From assembly GCF_021028955.1 (NCBI RefSeq), contig NZ_JAIWPE010000007.1, positions 1-38,602 on the forward strand: 38,602 nucleotides of DNA, read 5' to 3'. The translations under genes were made by a program, and so were the position numbers. How positions within the stretch are numbered: position 1 is the stretch's first letter; every line of letters starts with the position of its first letter. Source of the stretch: Salipaludibacillus sp. CUR1. Lineage in GTDB: Bacteria > Bacillota > Bacilli > Bacillales > Salisediminibacteriaceae. Below the pieces are notes generated by a model. That model saw only the letters and a list, made by a program, of their open reading frames with translations. It had not been told where the DNA came from and ran no database searches. Below are positions 16,721 to 25,689 of the stretch, one piece after another.

Positions 16721-17377
16721 TCAGTTGGCCTCCTTTCTCTCAAGGTATTCCTCAAGGCCTTTCTTCCGCAGCAGACAAGCAGGGCACTCCCCGCATCCGT
16801 CAGAAAGAATCCCGTTATAACACGTTAACGTTTTATTTCTGACGAACTCAAATGCTCCGAGGTCATCGGCCAGTTTCCACGTGTCAGCTTTATCAAGCCA
16901 CATGAGCGGCGTGTGAATCACAAATGAATGATCCATCGAGAGATTCAGGGTCACATTCAGGGATTTAATAAACACATCACGGCAGTCCGGATAACCGCTG
17001 AAATCCGTTTCACATACGCCGGTCACGATGTGGTCGGCCCCTGATTGCTTTCCTGCGATCGCTGCGAACGTTAAAAACAATAAGTTCCGTCCTTCTACAA
17101 ACGTGGACGGGAGCTCGCCTTCCTTCTCTTCAATGGAAATATCATCTCTAGTCAGAGCATTGGGAGCAAGCTGGTTAAGCAGCCCCATATCAAGAACCCT
17201 GTGTTTCACTCCAAGTTCCTTCGCAATCCCCTCGGCTACTTCTATCTCCGTACTATGTCTCTGATTATAATTGAACGTCACGGTCTCTACTTCTTTAAAA
17301 TTATCGAGAGCCCAGAACAGACACGTCGTACTATCCTGTCCTCCGCTGAATACAACAATTGCTTTTTCATTTTTCAT
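16721..17377 (-). CDS. queC: 7-cyano-7-deazaguanine synthase
   Basis: The 218-residue ATP-dependent enzyme converts 7-carboxy-7-deazaguanine to preQ0. The PP-loop SGGQDS is at residues 11-16, and the zinc site is C186, C195, C198 and C201 in [16 protein letters not shown]. The start follows AAGGAGAC at a normal distance. It is the first gene of queC-queD-queE, and its leader carries a preQ1-I riboswitch. queF, the next step to preQ1, is not in the window and is presumably elsewhere. Confidence 0.95.
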   Translation of the reverse strand: MKNEKAIVVFSGGQDSTTCLFWALDNFKEVETVTFNYNQRHSTEIEVAEGIAKELGVKHRVLDMGLLNQLAPNALTRDDISIEEKEGELPSTFVEGRNLLFLTFAAIAGKQSGADHIVTGVCETDFSGYPDCRDVFIKSLNVTLNLSMDHSFVIHTPLMWLDKADTWKLADDLGAFEFVRNKTLTCYNGILSDGCGECPACLLRKKGLEEYLERKEAN

Positions 17378-17426
17378 CGTTCACGTCTCCTTAATCCTGA
17401 AATTAAGGTTTCTGCTCAAACATATA

Positions 17427-17460
17427 AAAGAAAAAGCCATACCCCTCCTAAGGATATGGC
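17427..17460 (-). terminator. Riboswitch-controlled terminator upstream of queC
   Basis: On the minus strand GCCATATCC and GGGTATGGC form the stem, with TTAGGA between them, followed by TTTTTCTTTT. The TCCTTAG of its ascending side is exactly complementary to CTAAGGA at the 3' edge of the aptamer, so the two structures exclude each other. preQ1 binding should free the terminator and turn queCDE off. Confidence 0.85.
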
Positions 17461-17474
17461 AAAAAAGTCAGTTC

Positions 17475-17510
17475 CTTAGTTTTTTATAGAGGGTTGAGCT
17501 AGAACCTCTT
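17475..17510 (-). ncRNA. preQ1-I riboswitch aptamer
   Basis: The minus strand reads AGAGGTTCTAGCT, then CAACCCTCTA, then TAAAAAACTAAGG. This is almost the textbook type I preQ1 aptamer: stem AGAGG/CCTCT, loop TTCTAGCT, and an A-rich tail whose CTAA closes the pseudoknot. It lies 98 bases before queC, whose products lead to preQ1. The aptamer is followed by an antiterminator/terminator pair. Confidence 0.95.
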
Positions 17511-17560
17511 CCGGACGGCATCCGGTATTCAATTGTACATCATCATCCATGTACCCGAGC

Positions 17561-17588
17561 ATTATAACATATTTCTCCCGGCTGTCCT
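17561..17588 (-). promoter_or_regulatory. SigA-type promoter of the queCDE operon
   Basis: On the minus strand a perfect TATAAT (17561-17566) follows AGGACA (17583-17588) with a 16-base spacer. The transcript would start near 17554, 44 bases before the aptamer. Confidence 0.65.
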
Positions 17589-17603
17589 ACCTCTTGCATG
17601 TGA

Positions 17604-17640
17604 TAAATTCACATAGGGGTCAGACCCCTTTGTGAATTTA
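17604..17640. repeat. Palindrome with GGGGTCAGACCCC core
   Basis: Arms TAAATTCACATAGGGG and CCCCTTTGTGAATTTA (one mismatch) flank TCAGA. It lies between the divergent queC promoter and the chemoreceptor promoter and belongs to the same subfamily as the elements at 15452 and 19376. Confidence 0.93.
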
Positions 17641-17670
17641 TCCTTATATATCTTTTTACCTACATATCTT

Positions 17671-17699
17671 TTTACTTTTCGGTAAATGTAGTCTATTAT
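17671..17699 (+). promoter_or_regulatory. Possible SigA promoter of the chemoreceptor gene
   Basis: TTTACT (17671-17676) and TATTAT (17694-17699) are 17 bases apart in an AT-rich stretch 120 bases before the start codon. Confidence 0.4.
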
Positions 17700-17746
17700 A
17701 TTTATATTAACAGGTATAATTTGTATTAAATTGGTGAATTAGTTAA

Positions 17747-17773
17747 TAAAACGCCTGCCTAAAGGCCCGAATT
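17747..17773 (+). promoter_or_regulatory. Possible SigD (motility) promoter of the chemoreceptor gene
   Basis: TAAA (17747-17750) is followed after 15 bases by CCCGAATT, matching five of eight positions of the SigD -10 GCCGATAT. It is 48 bases before the chemoreceptor start. Chemoreceptors are classic SigD targets, which makes the partial match more credible. Confidence 0.45.
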
Positions 17774-17820
17774 TGCCTCTTCACCTAAACATAACAATTA
17801 AATACAGAAAGGACTTAACT

Positions 17821-19326
17821 ATGACAAACATGACTAATATGAGGGCTTACGAGCAGTCAGGAACTAAAATTCTCACATGGCTTATAATCGGATTGATGAC
17901 CTCTTCCTATCCAATCGTCACTATCTTTTATTTTTCCGGATTTATGAGTTTAACAGAATTACTGGTATTTATTGGAGGGGGAATCACTCTTTCCTTCATT
18001 CTTTACTATATGCACCGGACATATGGTGAAAAACCAAACACTAAATATGTGATTGTGGCAATCTCTTATATGGTCTGTGCACTCGTTATTTACGCTCTAC
18101 CCTCTGATAATATCTGGCTCGTTGTGTTTCTTTACCTTTTATTATCCATGCTTTATTTGCAGCCCGGTACGGTTCTTCTGGGCGGAAGCGCGGGCCTCGG
18201 ATTAATGGCTCTGTCGTTTTTCACCGGCAAAATTGTTTACAGCTCTGTTTTCGAAACGTCGGTCATCTTTATTCTTTACTTTATGACTTGGATTACCGGT
18301 ATCTTTATTACTTACAGAGGGCGTGAAATGGTAGGAAAAATTCTAGAAAGCCAGCAGCATTTAAATGACCAGTCCGCCTTTTTGGAGAAAACACTTGAAA
18401 GCTCCCGCTCTGCAGCGGGACAAGTGTACACTACCTCACAATTACTTGCACAAACTTTAAAAGAATCCGGTCAGTCAGTTTCTCATATTGCCTCCTCTAT
18501 GGCCGAGGTATCTGCCGGTACGGCCAGGCAGGCAGAGGATCTTGGCCAAGTGACACAATTAAACAGCGACAATCTCCAGCACCTTACTCAGGCTTTCAGC
18601 CAGCTGGAGGAAACAAAAGAACAAGCATCTGCGTCATCTTCAACTGCACGGGGCAGCTACCAATTATTTGACCAGGCTAGAAAGCAACTGTCAGAAATTC
18701 TTGACGCCAGCCAGGAAACATCCCGTTCTATAGAAGATTTGTCCGCCAGTTTTGAGAAAATTGAAACATTCACTGGTATAATTTCAAATATATCTGAACA
18801 GACCAATTTACTGGCACTGAACGCGTCTATTGAAGCAGCCCGGGCAGGAGAGCACGGGAGAGGCTTTACTGTCGTTGCCGAGGAAGTAAGAAAATTATCC
18901 TCTGAAACATCAGCTGCTTCTAAACAAATCAGTGAAGTAATTGCCGCCGGGAAAAAGGATTTAGTAAAAACGGTGACCACCACGCAGGAAAACCATAGCC
19001 GTCTTCAGAAACAGGATAGCGTGATGGAGAAAGGAAGCAACTCTTTCAGCGAAATTAATACCCAGTCAAACGCAGTCTCTGTGGCAGTTACTGCTATTGC
19101 AGATCAGTTTGAAAAAGTGACCGCAAGCTTTCAGGAAGTAGCGGGCGCAATGGATGACGTTTCCAGTTTTGTTGAAGAAATATCAAGCAGTGCTCAGGAA
19201 GTCCAATCTTTAACGGAGCTCCAGCAGGAACAGACAGACGCTGCGATTTCGTCAATCGACGAATTGGGGATTTCCTCAAACCGTCTGCTTGAAGAAATAA
19301 ATACAGATACAGCGAATAGCCGCTGA
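17821..19326 (+). CDS. Methyl-accepting chemotaxis protein with multipass membrane sensor
   Basis: This 501-residue chemoreceptor has an N-terminal membrane region (about residues 18-165) with roughly five or six closely spaced helices and no large extracellular domain. A coiled-coil signalling domain follows. The kinase-contact hairpin is [19 protein letters not shown] (from about residue 324), followed by [14 protein letters not shown]. No clear HAMP segment is visible. The start ATG follows AGAAAGGA; an upstream frame from 17773 has no site. It is flanked by SigA- and SigD-like promoters and a strong terminator. The ligand is unknown. Confidence 0.9.
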   Translation: MTNMTNMRAYEQSGTKILTWLIIGLMTSSYPIVTIFYFSGFMSLTELLVFIGGGITLSFILYYMHRTYGEKPNTKYVIVAISYMVCALVIYALPSDNIWLVVFLYLLLSMLYLQPGTVLLGGSAGLGLMALSFFTGKIVYSSVFETSVIFILYFMTWITGIFITYRGREMVGKILESQQHLNDQSAFLEKTLESSRSAAGQVYTTSQLLAQTLKESGQSVSHIASSMAEVSAGTARQAEDLGQVTQLNSDNLQHLTQAFSQLEETKEQASASSSTARGSYQLFDQARKQLSEILDASQETSRSIEDLSASFEKIETFTGIISNISEQTNLLALNASIEAARAGEHGRGFTVVAEEVRKLSSETSAASKQISEVIAAGKKDLVKTVTTTQENHSRLQKQDSVMEKGSNSFSEINTQSNAVSVAVTAIADQFEKVTASFQEVAGAMDDVSSFVEEISSSAQEVQSLTELQQEQTDAAISSIDELGISSNRLLEEINTDTANSR

Positions 19327-19331
19327 ACCAC

Positions 19332-19372
19332 AGGAGGAAAATGGTGCCCACGCGCCCTTTTCCTCCTTTTTT
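19332..19372 (+). terminator. Intrinsic terminator after the first chemoreceptor gene
   Basis: AGGAGGAAAA and TTTTCCTCCT form a perfect 10-bp stem and run into six T. It starts 6 bases after the stop codon. Confidence 0.9.
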
Positions 19373-19375
19373 CAT

Positions 19376-19415
19376 AAATTCACATAGGGGTCAGACCCCT
19401 ACGTGAAATTTCACA
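19376..19415. repeat. Palindrome with GGGGTCAGACCCC core
   Basis: AAATTCACATAGGGG and CCCCTACGTGAAATTT, nearly self-complementary, flank TCAGA. The left arm is identical to that of the element at 17604, so the chemoreceptor gene is bracketed by two copies in the same orientation. Confidence 0.93.
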
Positions 19416-19601
19416 TTTTCCCGGGAAATATTTTATTGCGATACTCATGCAAGCGTTACACTGCCTGCCATGTAAGTATTTAATAATGTGAACAAATCTG
19501 ATTAATTAATGAATTCTGAAAATACCTGTTGTCTTTTGCCCTTTAAATAGTTAAACTATTTTCTATCGTCCAATAATATAGCAATTTAGAGGTGAGTTTG
19601 A

Positions 19602-21035
19602 GTGATTACTTTTTTTATAGCAGTAGCGCTGCTGATCGTCGGATATATCGTTTATTCGAAGGTCGTTGAACGGATTTTTGGAATTGATGATGATAAGCCG
19701 ACGCCGGCTTACTCAAAATCAGACGGAATGGATTATGTTCCGATGAGCTGGTGGAAAGGAAGCTTAATCCAGCTGTTAAATATAGCAGGACTCGGTCCTA
19801 TTTTCGGAGCCATTATGGGTGCTCTTTATGGACCTGTCGCTTTCATATGGATCGTTATCGGCTGTATTTTTGCCGGGGCGGTTCATGACTATTTTTCAGG
19901 TATGCTTTCTCTAAGGCATAACGGGGAACAATACCCCTCACTTGTAGACAGGTATTTAGGGAAAACCATGCAAACAGGAATCAATATCGTTTCAATTCTG
20001 CTGATGATTCTCGTTGCAGCAGCTTTCACAGCCGGTCCGGCCCAGCTGATTGCTGAAATTACCCCAATCGGTTTTCTAACTGCAGTTATTATTATTTTCG
20101 GGTATTTCCTGCTGGCGGCCCTTCTCCCTGTTAATAAAATTATCGGGAGAATTTATCCTGTTTTCGGTGCTATTCTCATATTTATGGCAGTATCCGTAGG
20201 TATAGCTTTACTTGTAAGCAGTCATCAGATTCCTAATTTAACTTTTTCCAATATGCACCCTGGGGAACTGCCTGTCTGGCCGTTACTAATGGTTACCATT
20301 TCATGCGGAGCGATTTCCGGTTTCCATTCCACGCAAAGCCCGATTATTGCCAGAACCTTAAAGAAACAATCTGACGGAAGAAAAGTATTCTATGGCGCAA
20401 TGGTCGCCGAAGGTATTATTACATTAATCTGGGCAGCTGCCGCTATGACATTTTTCGGAGGAACGGGCGCATTGGCCGAAGCCCAGGCGGCTGGCGGACC
20501 TGCCGGTGTGGTAAATGAAATTTCAACAAGTCTGCTAGGCACCTTAGGAGGCATCCTGGCTATTTTAGGGGTTATTATCCTGCCGATCACTACAGGAGAT
20601 ACGGCTCTCCGATCGTCACGGATGATGGTAACCACTCTTCTGAAAAAAGGCTTTAAGCCAGCTAAAGGAAAAGCGATGATTCTTATTGGCACACTCATTG
20701 TCACTGTGCCTGCTTTCTTCCTTTCCACCATTGATTACACCTTTTTATGGCGCTATGTCGGCTGGACTAACCAGCTTGTCGCCACTGTCATGCTTTGGAC
20801 AGGTGCTGTCTATCTGTTGAAAAATAATAAATTCCACTGGATATGCAGTATACCTGCGATGTTTATGACAGCGGTCGTATGCACGTATATTTTCTACGCG
20901 CCAGAAGGGCTAAATATGGATTACGGCATTTCAATGGTTATTGGATTTGCTCTGACGCTTGTAATCATCGGCTGGTTCATCAGAAAAATCTTTACACACC
21001 GTAAGCAGGATAAGCGTTTTACGAAAGCAGCTTAA
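19602..21035 (+). CDS. CstA-family carbon starvation transporter
   Basis: The 477-residue membrane protein has about 12 hydrophobic helices. It shows the CstA-family blocks GLGPIFGAIMGALYGP, VHDYFSGMLSLRHNG and CGAISGFHSTQSPIIARTL, and a mid-protein TGDTALRSSRMM. Family members import pyruvate or peptides. This is a short form compared with E. coli CstA (about 700), lacking extra C-terminal helices. Translation starts at GTG with GAGGTGAG upstream. A TGCAAGCGTTACA stretch about 150 bases upstream resembles a cre site with one base missing, too weak to call. Confidence 0.88.
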   Translation: MITFFIAVALLIVGYIVYSKVVERIFGIDDDKPTPAYSKSDGMDYVPMSWWKGSLIQLLNIAGLGPIFGAIMGALYGPVAFIWIVIGCIFAGAVHDYFSGMLSLRHNGEQYPSLVDRYLGKTMQTGINIVSILLMILVAAAFTAGPAQLIAEITPIGFLTAVIIIFGYFLLAALLPVNKIIGRIYPVFGAILIFMAVSVGIALLVSSHQIPNLTFSNMHPGELPVWPLLMVTISCGAISGFHSTQSPIIARTLKKQSDGRKVFYGAMVAEGIITLIWAAAAMTFFGGTGALAEAQAAGGPAGVVNEISTSLLGTLGGILAILGVIILPITTGDTALRSSRMMVTTLLKKGFKPAKGKAMILIGTLIVTVPAFFLSTIDYTFLWRYVGWTNQLVATVMLWTGAVYLLKNNKFHWICSIPAMFMTAVVCTYIFYAPEGLNMDYGISMVIGFALTLVIIGWFIRKIFTHRKQDKRFTKAA

Positions 21036-21086
21036 ACAAAACAGCCTTTATTTAAAAGATGGCCAGGACAAAAGAATAGTAATTAT

Positions 21087-21134
21087 AAAGAACAGCCGAA
21101 CATAATTTTGAATTTATTTCGGCTGTTCTTTTTG
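21087..21134. terminator. Bidirectional terminator between the CstA-family gene and the glycosyltransferase gene
   Basis: AAAGAACAGCCGAA pairs with TTCGGCTGTTCTTT across a 16-base AT-rich loop, with T-rich flanks on both strands. It serves the two convergent genes. Confidence 0.85.
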
Positions 21135-21169
21135 AGAAATGGTATGATTTCAGTCCTTCTGGCGGACGC

Positions 21170-22315
21170 TTATGCGGAGGTTAACACCTTATTCTTCTTA
21201 AGGACTTCCTCATATCCCCCAATCAGACCTGAAAAAATATCATCCCAGGACTGAGTCAGTGCAAATTTTCGTGCTCTATCGCTCATTTGTTTTCTATACT
21301 CCTCATTCCATAATAATGTTTCCGTATGCTTAACAAATGACTGTGTATGTTTTGGAGGACATAAAAAACCTGTACTTCCATGGTCAATTAAATGGGGAAC
21401 GGCCCCCTTATCAGCTCCTATCACAGGCAATCCTGACGATAAAGCTTCCAGAACCACGTTTCCGAATGTCTCAGTAGACGAAGGAAAAATAAAAACGTCG
21501 CTGGAAGCATACACCTCCGCCAGCCTTTCTCCTTTTAAAAATCCTGTAAAAGTTGTTTTTTCAGGCTCTGCAGCCTGCAGCTGGCTCAATAGCGGACCGT
21601 CTCCTGCTACGATTAGATGAGTATCATCATACAAAGACGGTGGAAGTGATTTAAACGTATTAAGGACTGTCTGCACATCCTTTTCCACCGACACTCTTCC
21701 AACATACAGTAAAATAAACTTCTCCTTAATCCCATATCTCTTTTTCATTTCAGCTGACCGATTGGCCGGAGAGAAAAACTGGTGGTTAACCCCTCTTCCC
21801 CAAATACCAATATTGGAGTGGATATTTTTCATATACAGTTTATCTCTTGTACTGACAGAGGGGACATACACTTTTTCAAACGGACGGTGGAACCATTCCA
21901 TATACCGCCAAAACCAGTTTTTTAACAAGGAAAGATGGTAGTAGTCGAGGTAATCATCAAAATGGGTGTGATAGGAAGCCACCATTGGAATCCGGTGCTT
22001 TTTTCCGAAGTAATGGCCATAGAGACCGACATTGAAAGGAGTGGCGATATGAATAAGATCCGGGGAAAAATCATTAAGCGACTGATTTAATGATGAAAAA
22101 TTCGGCAAAGCCATCCTGCACTCCGGGTAAAGAAGAAACGGAAAGCTGGTTAACCGTTCAACCCCCGAATACTCAATTGTCTGCCCCCGGTTTTCAGGTA
22201 CATAAATTTTGTGGGCAATGTGTTTCTCCTTTAAATAACCACTTAGCTTTTGCAGTGTTCTGGCTACCCCATTCACTTCAGGCGCATAGGTGTCGGAAAA
22301 AATAGCTATCTTCAT
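21170..22315 (-). CDS. Family 4 glycosyltransferase
   Basis: The 381-residue GT-B enzyme starts MKIAIFSDTYAPEVNGVART, the standard N-terminus of GDP-mannose-dependent alpha-mannosyltransferase and diglyceride glucosyltransferase relatives. The nucleotide-sugar-binding motif lies in SSTETFGNVVLEALSSGLPVIG (split E-x7-E), and LLYVGRVSVEKDV opens the second domain. The start follows GGGGAGG. It is divergent from a PAP2 phosphatase. Glycolipid or wall-polymer synthesis is likely, but donor and acceptor are not determined. Confidence 0.88.
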   Translation of the reverse strand: MKIAIFSDTYAPEVNGVARTLQKLSGYLKEKHIAHKIYVPENRGQTIEYSGVERLTSFPFLLYPECRMALPNFSSLNQSLNDFSPDLIHIATPFNVGLYGHYFGKKHRIPMVASYHTHFDDYLDYYHLSLLKNWFWRYMEWFHRPFEKVYVPSVSTRDKLYMKNIHSNIGIWGRGVNHQFFSPANRSAEMKKRYGIKEKFILLYVGRVSVEKDVQTVLNTFKSLPPSLYDDTHLIVAGDGPLLSQLQAAEPEKTTFTGFLKGERLAEVYASSDVFIFPSSTETFGNVVLEALSSGLPVIGADKGAVPHLIDHGSTGFLCPPKHTQSFVKHTETLLWNEEYRKQMSDRARKFALTQSWDDIFSGLIGGYEEVLKKNKVLTSA

Positions 22316-22493
22316 GAAAATTACCTCCCCGCGTAGTTTCACCTCTATTTCTCTGTTTAATTTACCAAATAATTATGAAATGCATGTTGAGCCACTTTAA
22401 AGTTTTCAACTAAAAAATAAACATAAAACTAACATTCTATTTACATTCATTCGTTACAATTAAATCAGCCTTTTATTTACAGGAGGGATAAAC

Positions 22494-23030
22494 ATGGCGC
22501 ATCGCTTGACAGAAAGGATCACTGAATACGATAGAAACATGTTTCAGTATGTAAATGGACAGCTAAGGTGCAAGGTTCTCGATTTAACTCTTCCAAAGCT
22601 GACACATTTAGGCGGGGCATCTTTTACTTTATCTATTTTGGCCTTATTGCTTTTTATATCAAACTTTTCCAACAGCCACGCTGCTCTTACTGCCCTTGCT
22701 TCACTTACCGTAAGCCATGTGATCGCGCACTTTTTAAAGAAAAAATACTGCAGGGAAAGGCCATATAATTCAATTACCGGGTGTAACTTGATTTCTGCGC
22801 CTTTAAAGGACTATTCATTTCCATCAGGGCACTCCACAGCGGCCTTTTCATTGGCAGTTACGTTTTCCTTTCATGCTCCTATGCTCTCGCTTATTCTTCT
22901 TCCGCTGGCGGCTTGTATCGCCTTATCCAGAATGTATCTGGGGCTTCATTATCCGTCTGACTGTATTATTGGAGCTTTACTCGGTTCAATTTCTGCACTG
23001 CTTATGGTCATTCTGTTCAGCCTAATCTAA
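22494..23030 (+). CDS. PAP2 family membrane phosphatase
   Basis: The 178-residue membrane protein has about five helices and the three-part acid phosphatase signature: KKKYCRERP, then PSGHS (from about residue 110), then SRMYLGLHYPSD with the catalytic His. Members dephosphorylate lipid phosphates such as phosphatidate, phosphatidylglycerophosphate or undecaprenyl pyrophosphate. It is short, so it carries no extra domain. The start has a GGAGGG site. It is divergent from the glycosyltransferase. The repeat-rich region after 23069 follows it; I see no clear terminator. Confidence 0.9.
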   Translation: MAHRLTERITEYDRNMFQYVNGQLRCKVLDLTLPKLTHLGGASFTLSILALLLFISNFSNSHAALTALASLTVSHVIAHFLKKKYCRERPYNSITGCNLISAPLKDYSFPSGHSTAAFSLAVTFSFHAPMLSLILLPLAACIALSRMYLGLHYPSDCIIGALLGSISALLMVILFSLI

Positions 23031-23068
23031 TCGGAGAAAATAAGAGAACATACGTGAAAAATTCCAAG

Positions 23069-23425
23069 CGATATCTCCAGGCGATACGCTAATATTTATG
23101 AAGGCGGCCTCTGATAATGAGGGAACAGCATGGCAATATGCTTTTCTTCTGTTACCGCTACACAAGCGATACACTATGAAGCACATAAAAAGCAATACGC
23201 TGAGCCTATATTTAAGCAATGTCTACGTGATATCGCCTGGCGATATATATCCTTCTTAAAGAATCTTTTACTGCGACGAGACTATGAGGTTCCCCAATAG
23301 TATGCATATCGCTTAGCGAGATTCAGTGCGTATCGCCCAGCGATATGCTTTCCTTTTTTTCTTAGCTGCCTTGCCATATTTATAACTGACTGTATCGGGC
23401 ATCGTATCGCTCAGTTTAATAAACA
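23069..23425. repeat. Cluster of degenerate ATCGC/GCGAT dyads
   Basis: This stretch without a gene holds about nine variants of GCGATAC/GCGATAT. Some form dyads: ATATCGCC-T-GGCGATAT near 23212 (perfect arms), TATCGCTTAGCGAG near 23305, and GTATCGCCCAGCGATATGC near 23330. Others are single halves such as GCAATACGC and GCGATACAC. Spacing is irregular. Each dyad could fold as a small hairpin. I find no credible reading frame here. The function is unknown. Confidence 0.75.
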
Positions 23426-23523
23426 AACGATCAGCTTGCCCTTCTCTTTTCAATTTTTTAAAGGGAAATGTGAAAGGCAGCTCGTATTAGTAAATAACAC
23501 CATTTACAGGAGGAGGTTTATTC

Positions 23524-24270
23524 ATGAATAGAAACGATCAGACAATGATTTTTGCCCACCGCGGCTCTGCGGGCACGCATCCTGAAAATACGATGCCTGC
23601 TTTTGAAGCGGGACTGGAAGCGGGGGCTGAGGGATTGGAATGTGATGTCCAGTTAACAAAAGACCTTGTGCCCGTGGTGATCCACGATGAAACCGTTAAC
23701 CGGACAACGAACGGCCAAGGGTGGATTAAAGATCTTACATACGAAGAAATTAAACGGCTCGATGCCGGCTCCTGGTTTTCACCTAATTTTGCCGGAGTCC
23801 CTATCCCCACTCTTGAACAATTGTTTGAATGGGCAGCAGGAACGCCCTTAATTTTAAACGTGGAACTTAAAAACGGCATCGTCCGCTATCCGGGGATTGA
23901 AAAGATTGTATTAGGCCTTATTTACGCATATGGTTTAGAAGACAGAACAATTATCTCCTCTTTTAACCACTACAGTTTAGTTGAGGTCCGCAGGCAGGAT
24001 CCTGATATTGAAACGGCTGTTTTATTTATGGAAGGCCTTTATGAACCATGGAATTATGCAGGAAACATAAAGGCAAATGGACTTCACTGTTTTTTTCCTG
24101 CGGCAGTGCCTGAACTTCTTGAGGGCGCCCGCAACGCAAACATGCCTGTCAGGCCTTTTACAGTAAATGAAGAGGGAACGATGCAGAACCTGATTAAAGG
24201 GGGCTGCGCGGGAATAATCACTGATTGGCCTGAAAAAGCAGTGCATGCACGCAACAGTATCGGAAACTAA
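23524..24270 (+). CDS. Glycerophosphodiester phosphodiesterase
   Basis: The 248-residue soluble enzyme hydrolyses glycerophosphodiesters to sn-glycerol 3-phosphate and an alcohol. AHRGSAGTHPENT (residues 11-23) gives the catalytic His/Arg and Glu, ECDVQLTKD gives the metal-binding Glu/Asp, and VVIHDETVNRTTNG gives the second catalytic His. There is no signal peptide, so it is UgpQ/YqiK-like and cytosolic. The start has AGGAGG. The MFS gene begins 25 bases after its stop, so the two are probably an operon. Confidence 0.92.
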   Translation: MNRNDQTMIFAHRGSAGTHPENTMPAFEAGLEAGAEGLECDVQLTKDLVPVVIHDETVNRTTNGQGWIKDLTYEEIKRLDAGSWFSPNFAGVPIPTLEQLFEWAAGTPLILNVELKNGIVRYPGIEKIVLGLIYAYGLEDRTIISSFNHYSLVEVRRQDPDIETAVLFMEGLYEPWNYAGNIKANGLHCFFPAAVPELLEGARNANMPVRPFTVNEEGTMQNLIKGGCAGIITDWPEKAVHARNSIGN

Positions 24271-24295
24271 ACTGAGCTCCATTGGGGGAGTGTAA

Positions 24296-25561
24296 ATGAA
24301 CAAACAGAAGGACTTCTCTTATGTAAAAATAGCTGCTATCGGGAGCGGGTTCTTTGCTCTGATGCTCGTATGGACCTTTTATAATGCGTATATGCCCCTC
24401 ATTCTGGGTGACTATATCGAAAGCAGGGCTATCCGGGGAGCTATTATGGGGCTTGATAACCTCCTGGCTGTCATTCTGATCCCCGTTATAGGGGCATGGT
24501 CTGACAGGATAGATACACGAATAGGAAACCGTCTTCCGTTCATAGTGGCTGGAATGCCGGTCGCAGCTGTCTTTTTTATTCTCATTCCTTATGGGGCTGC
24601 CGTGACTTTATGGGTGCTTCTTGTAATAGATATTATTTTTCTGCTTGCTATGACAGTTTACAGGGCGCCGGTAATTGCCCTTATGCCCGATCATACACCT
24701 TCAGAAAAACGGTCAACAGCAAACGGAGTAATCAATCTGATGGGAGGAATAGGTGCACTGGCCGCTCTGTTTGGGCTGTCTGCCGTTTACGGAATTGACC
24801 GTGCCTACCCTTTTATTATCGCCGGTCTTCTTCTCCTGTTAGCTTTTCTGATTCTTTATTTTACTGTCGACAGAAACCCGCCGTATGCCGATACGTCTCA
24901 CGAGGAATTTTCAGAAACTCAGCCGCCGTCGACTTTTTTTAAAGGGATAAAGTGGCTTAAAAAGCCGGAGTTTCGCGGGCAGCTGTTCATTCTGATTGCA
25001 ATTTTCCTGTATTTTATCGGTTATTCAGGGATTGAAGCCCAATTTACAGTATATGCGGTGGAATACCTTAATATGGATGAAAGCAGTGCTGGTTTTACTC
25101 TTGGCTTTTTCAGTCTGGCATTTGTTATATTCGCCGTTCCTGCCGGCTTGCTGGGAAGCAAAATCGGTAAAGCGCCTATCATGCTGACTGGTCTGATTCT
25201 CTTGCCGTTAATATTTATTGCTGTCCCTTCCCTCCCAGAACTTCAGGCCTTCTTTCCGAACCTGAACGAGGTGTACGTTCTGCAAGGGGTGCTGTTTACC
25301 GGAGGAATTGCCTGGGCTTTTGTCAACGTGCAGGCCTATCCTTTAGTAGCCGACCTCGGGGGAAAAAAGAAGATTGGCTTTTTCACAGGGCTATATTATT
25401 TATTTTCAATGGCTTCCTCTATTATTGCCCCTGGGCTTTTAGGGTTGTTAATGGATCTCTTCTCTCCCACCTTTCTGTTTTACGGGGCGGCGGTTACGTT
25501 CCTTGTTGCGTTTTACTTTTTAAGAAAGGGAGCGCTGATTGTCAGAAATAAAAGCACCTGA
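24296..25561 (+). CDS. MFS transporter
   Basis: The 421-residue protein has about 12 helices. The loop after helix 2 reads GAWSDRIDTRIGNRLPF, the major-facilitator motif A in the form seen in SLC45-like sugar carriers. The central loop between helices 6 and 7 is about residues 195-230. The ribosome site is GGGGGAG. Placed after a cytosolic glycerophosphodiesterase, it might import that enzyme's substrates, but a sugar carrier is equally possible. A strong terminator follows. Confidence 0.85.
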   Translation: MNKQKDFSYVKIAAIGSGFFALMLVWTFYNAYMPLILGDYIESRAIRGAIMGLDNLLAVILIPVIGAWSDRIDTRIGNRLPFIVAGMPVAAVFFILIPYGAAVTLWVLLVIDIIFLLAMTVYRAPVIALMPDHTPSEKRSTANGVINLMGGIGALAALFGLSAVYGIDRAYPFIIAGLLLLLAFLILYFTVDRNPPYADTSHEEFSETQPPSTFFKGIKWLKKPEFRGQLFILIAIFLYFIGYSGIEAQFTVYAVEYLNMDESSAGFTLGFFSLAFVIFAVPAGLLGSKIGKAPIMLTGLILLPLIFIAVPSLPELQAFFPNLNEVYVLQGVLFTGGIAWAFVNVQAYPLVADLGGKKKIGFFTGLYYLFSMASSIIAPGLLGLLMDLFSPTFLFYGAAVTFLVAFYFLRKGALIVRNKST

Positions 25562-25588
25562 GAAAAGTTTAAACTCGCTTATGAACGT

Positions 25589-25634
25589 AAAAACCTTCCA
25601 TCTCAGCTTTGAAGCTGTGTCGGAAGGTTTTTTG
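25589..25634 (+). terminator. Intrinsic terminator after the MFS gene
   Basis: AAAAACCTTCC and GGAAGGTTTTTT form the outer stem and CAGCTT/AAGCTG the inner stem, with a T tract on the plus strand. Confidence 0.9.
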
Positions 25635-25689
25635 TATAAGGCTGAATATGTTATGGCTAGTTCGGTTGATTTTCCATTTGTAATATTTT

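Noticed and set aside
19450-19466. cre site upstream of the CstA-family gene
   Set aside because: TGCAAGCGTTACA lacks one base of the consensus spacing and mismatches at another position.
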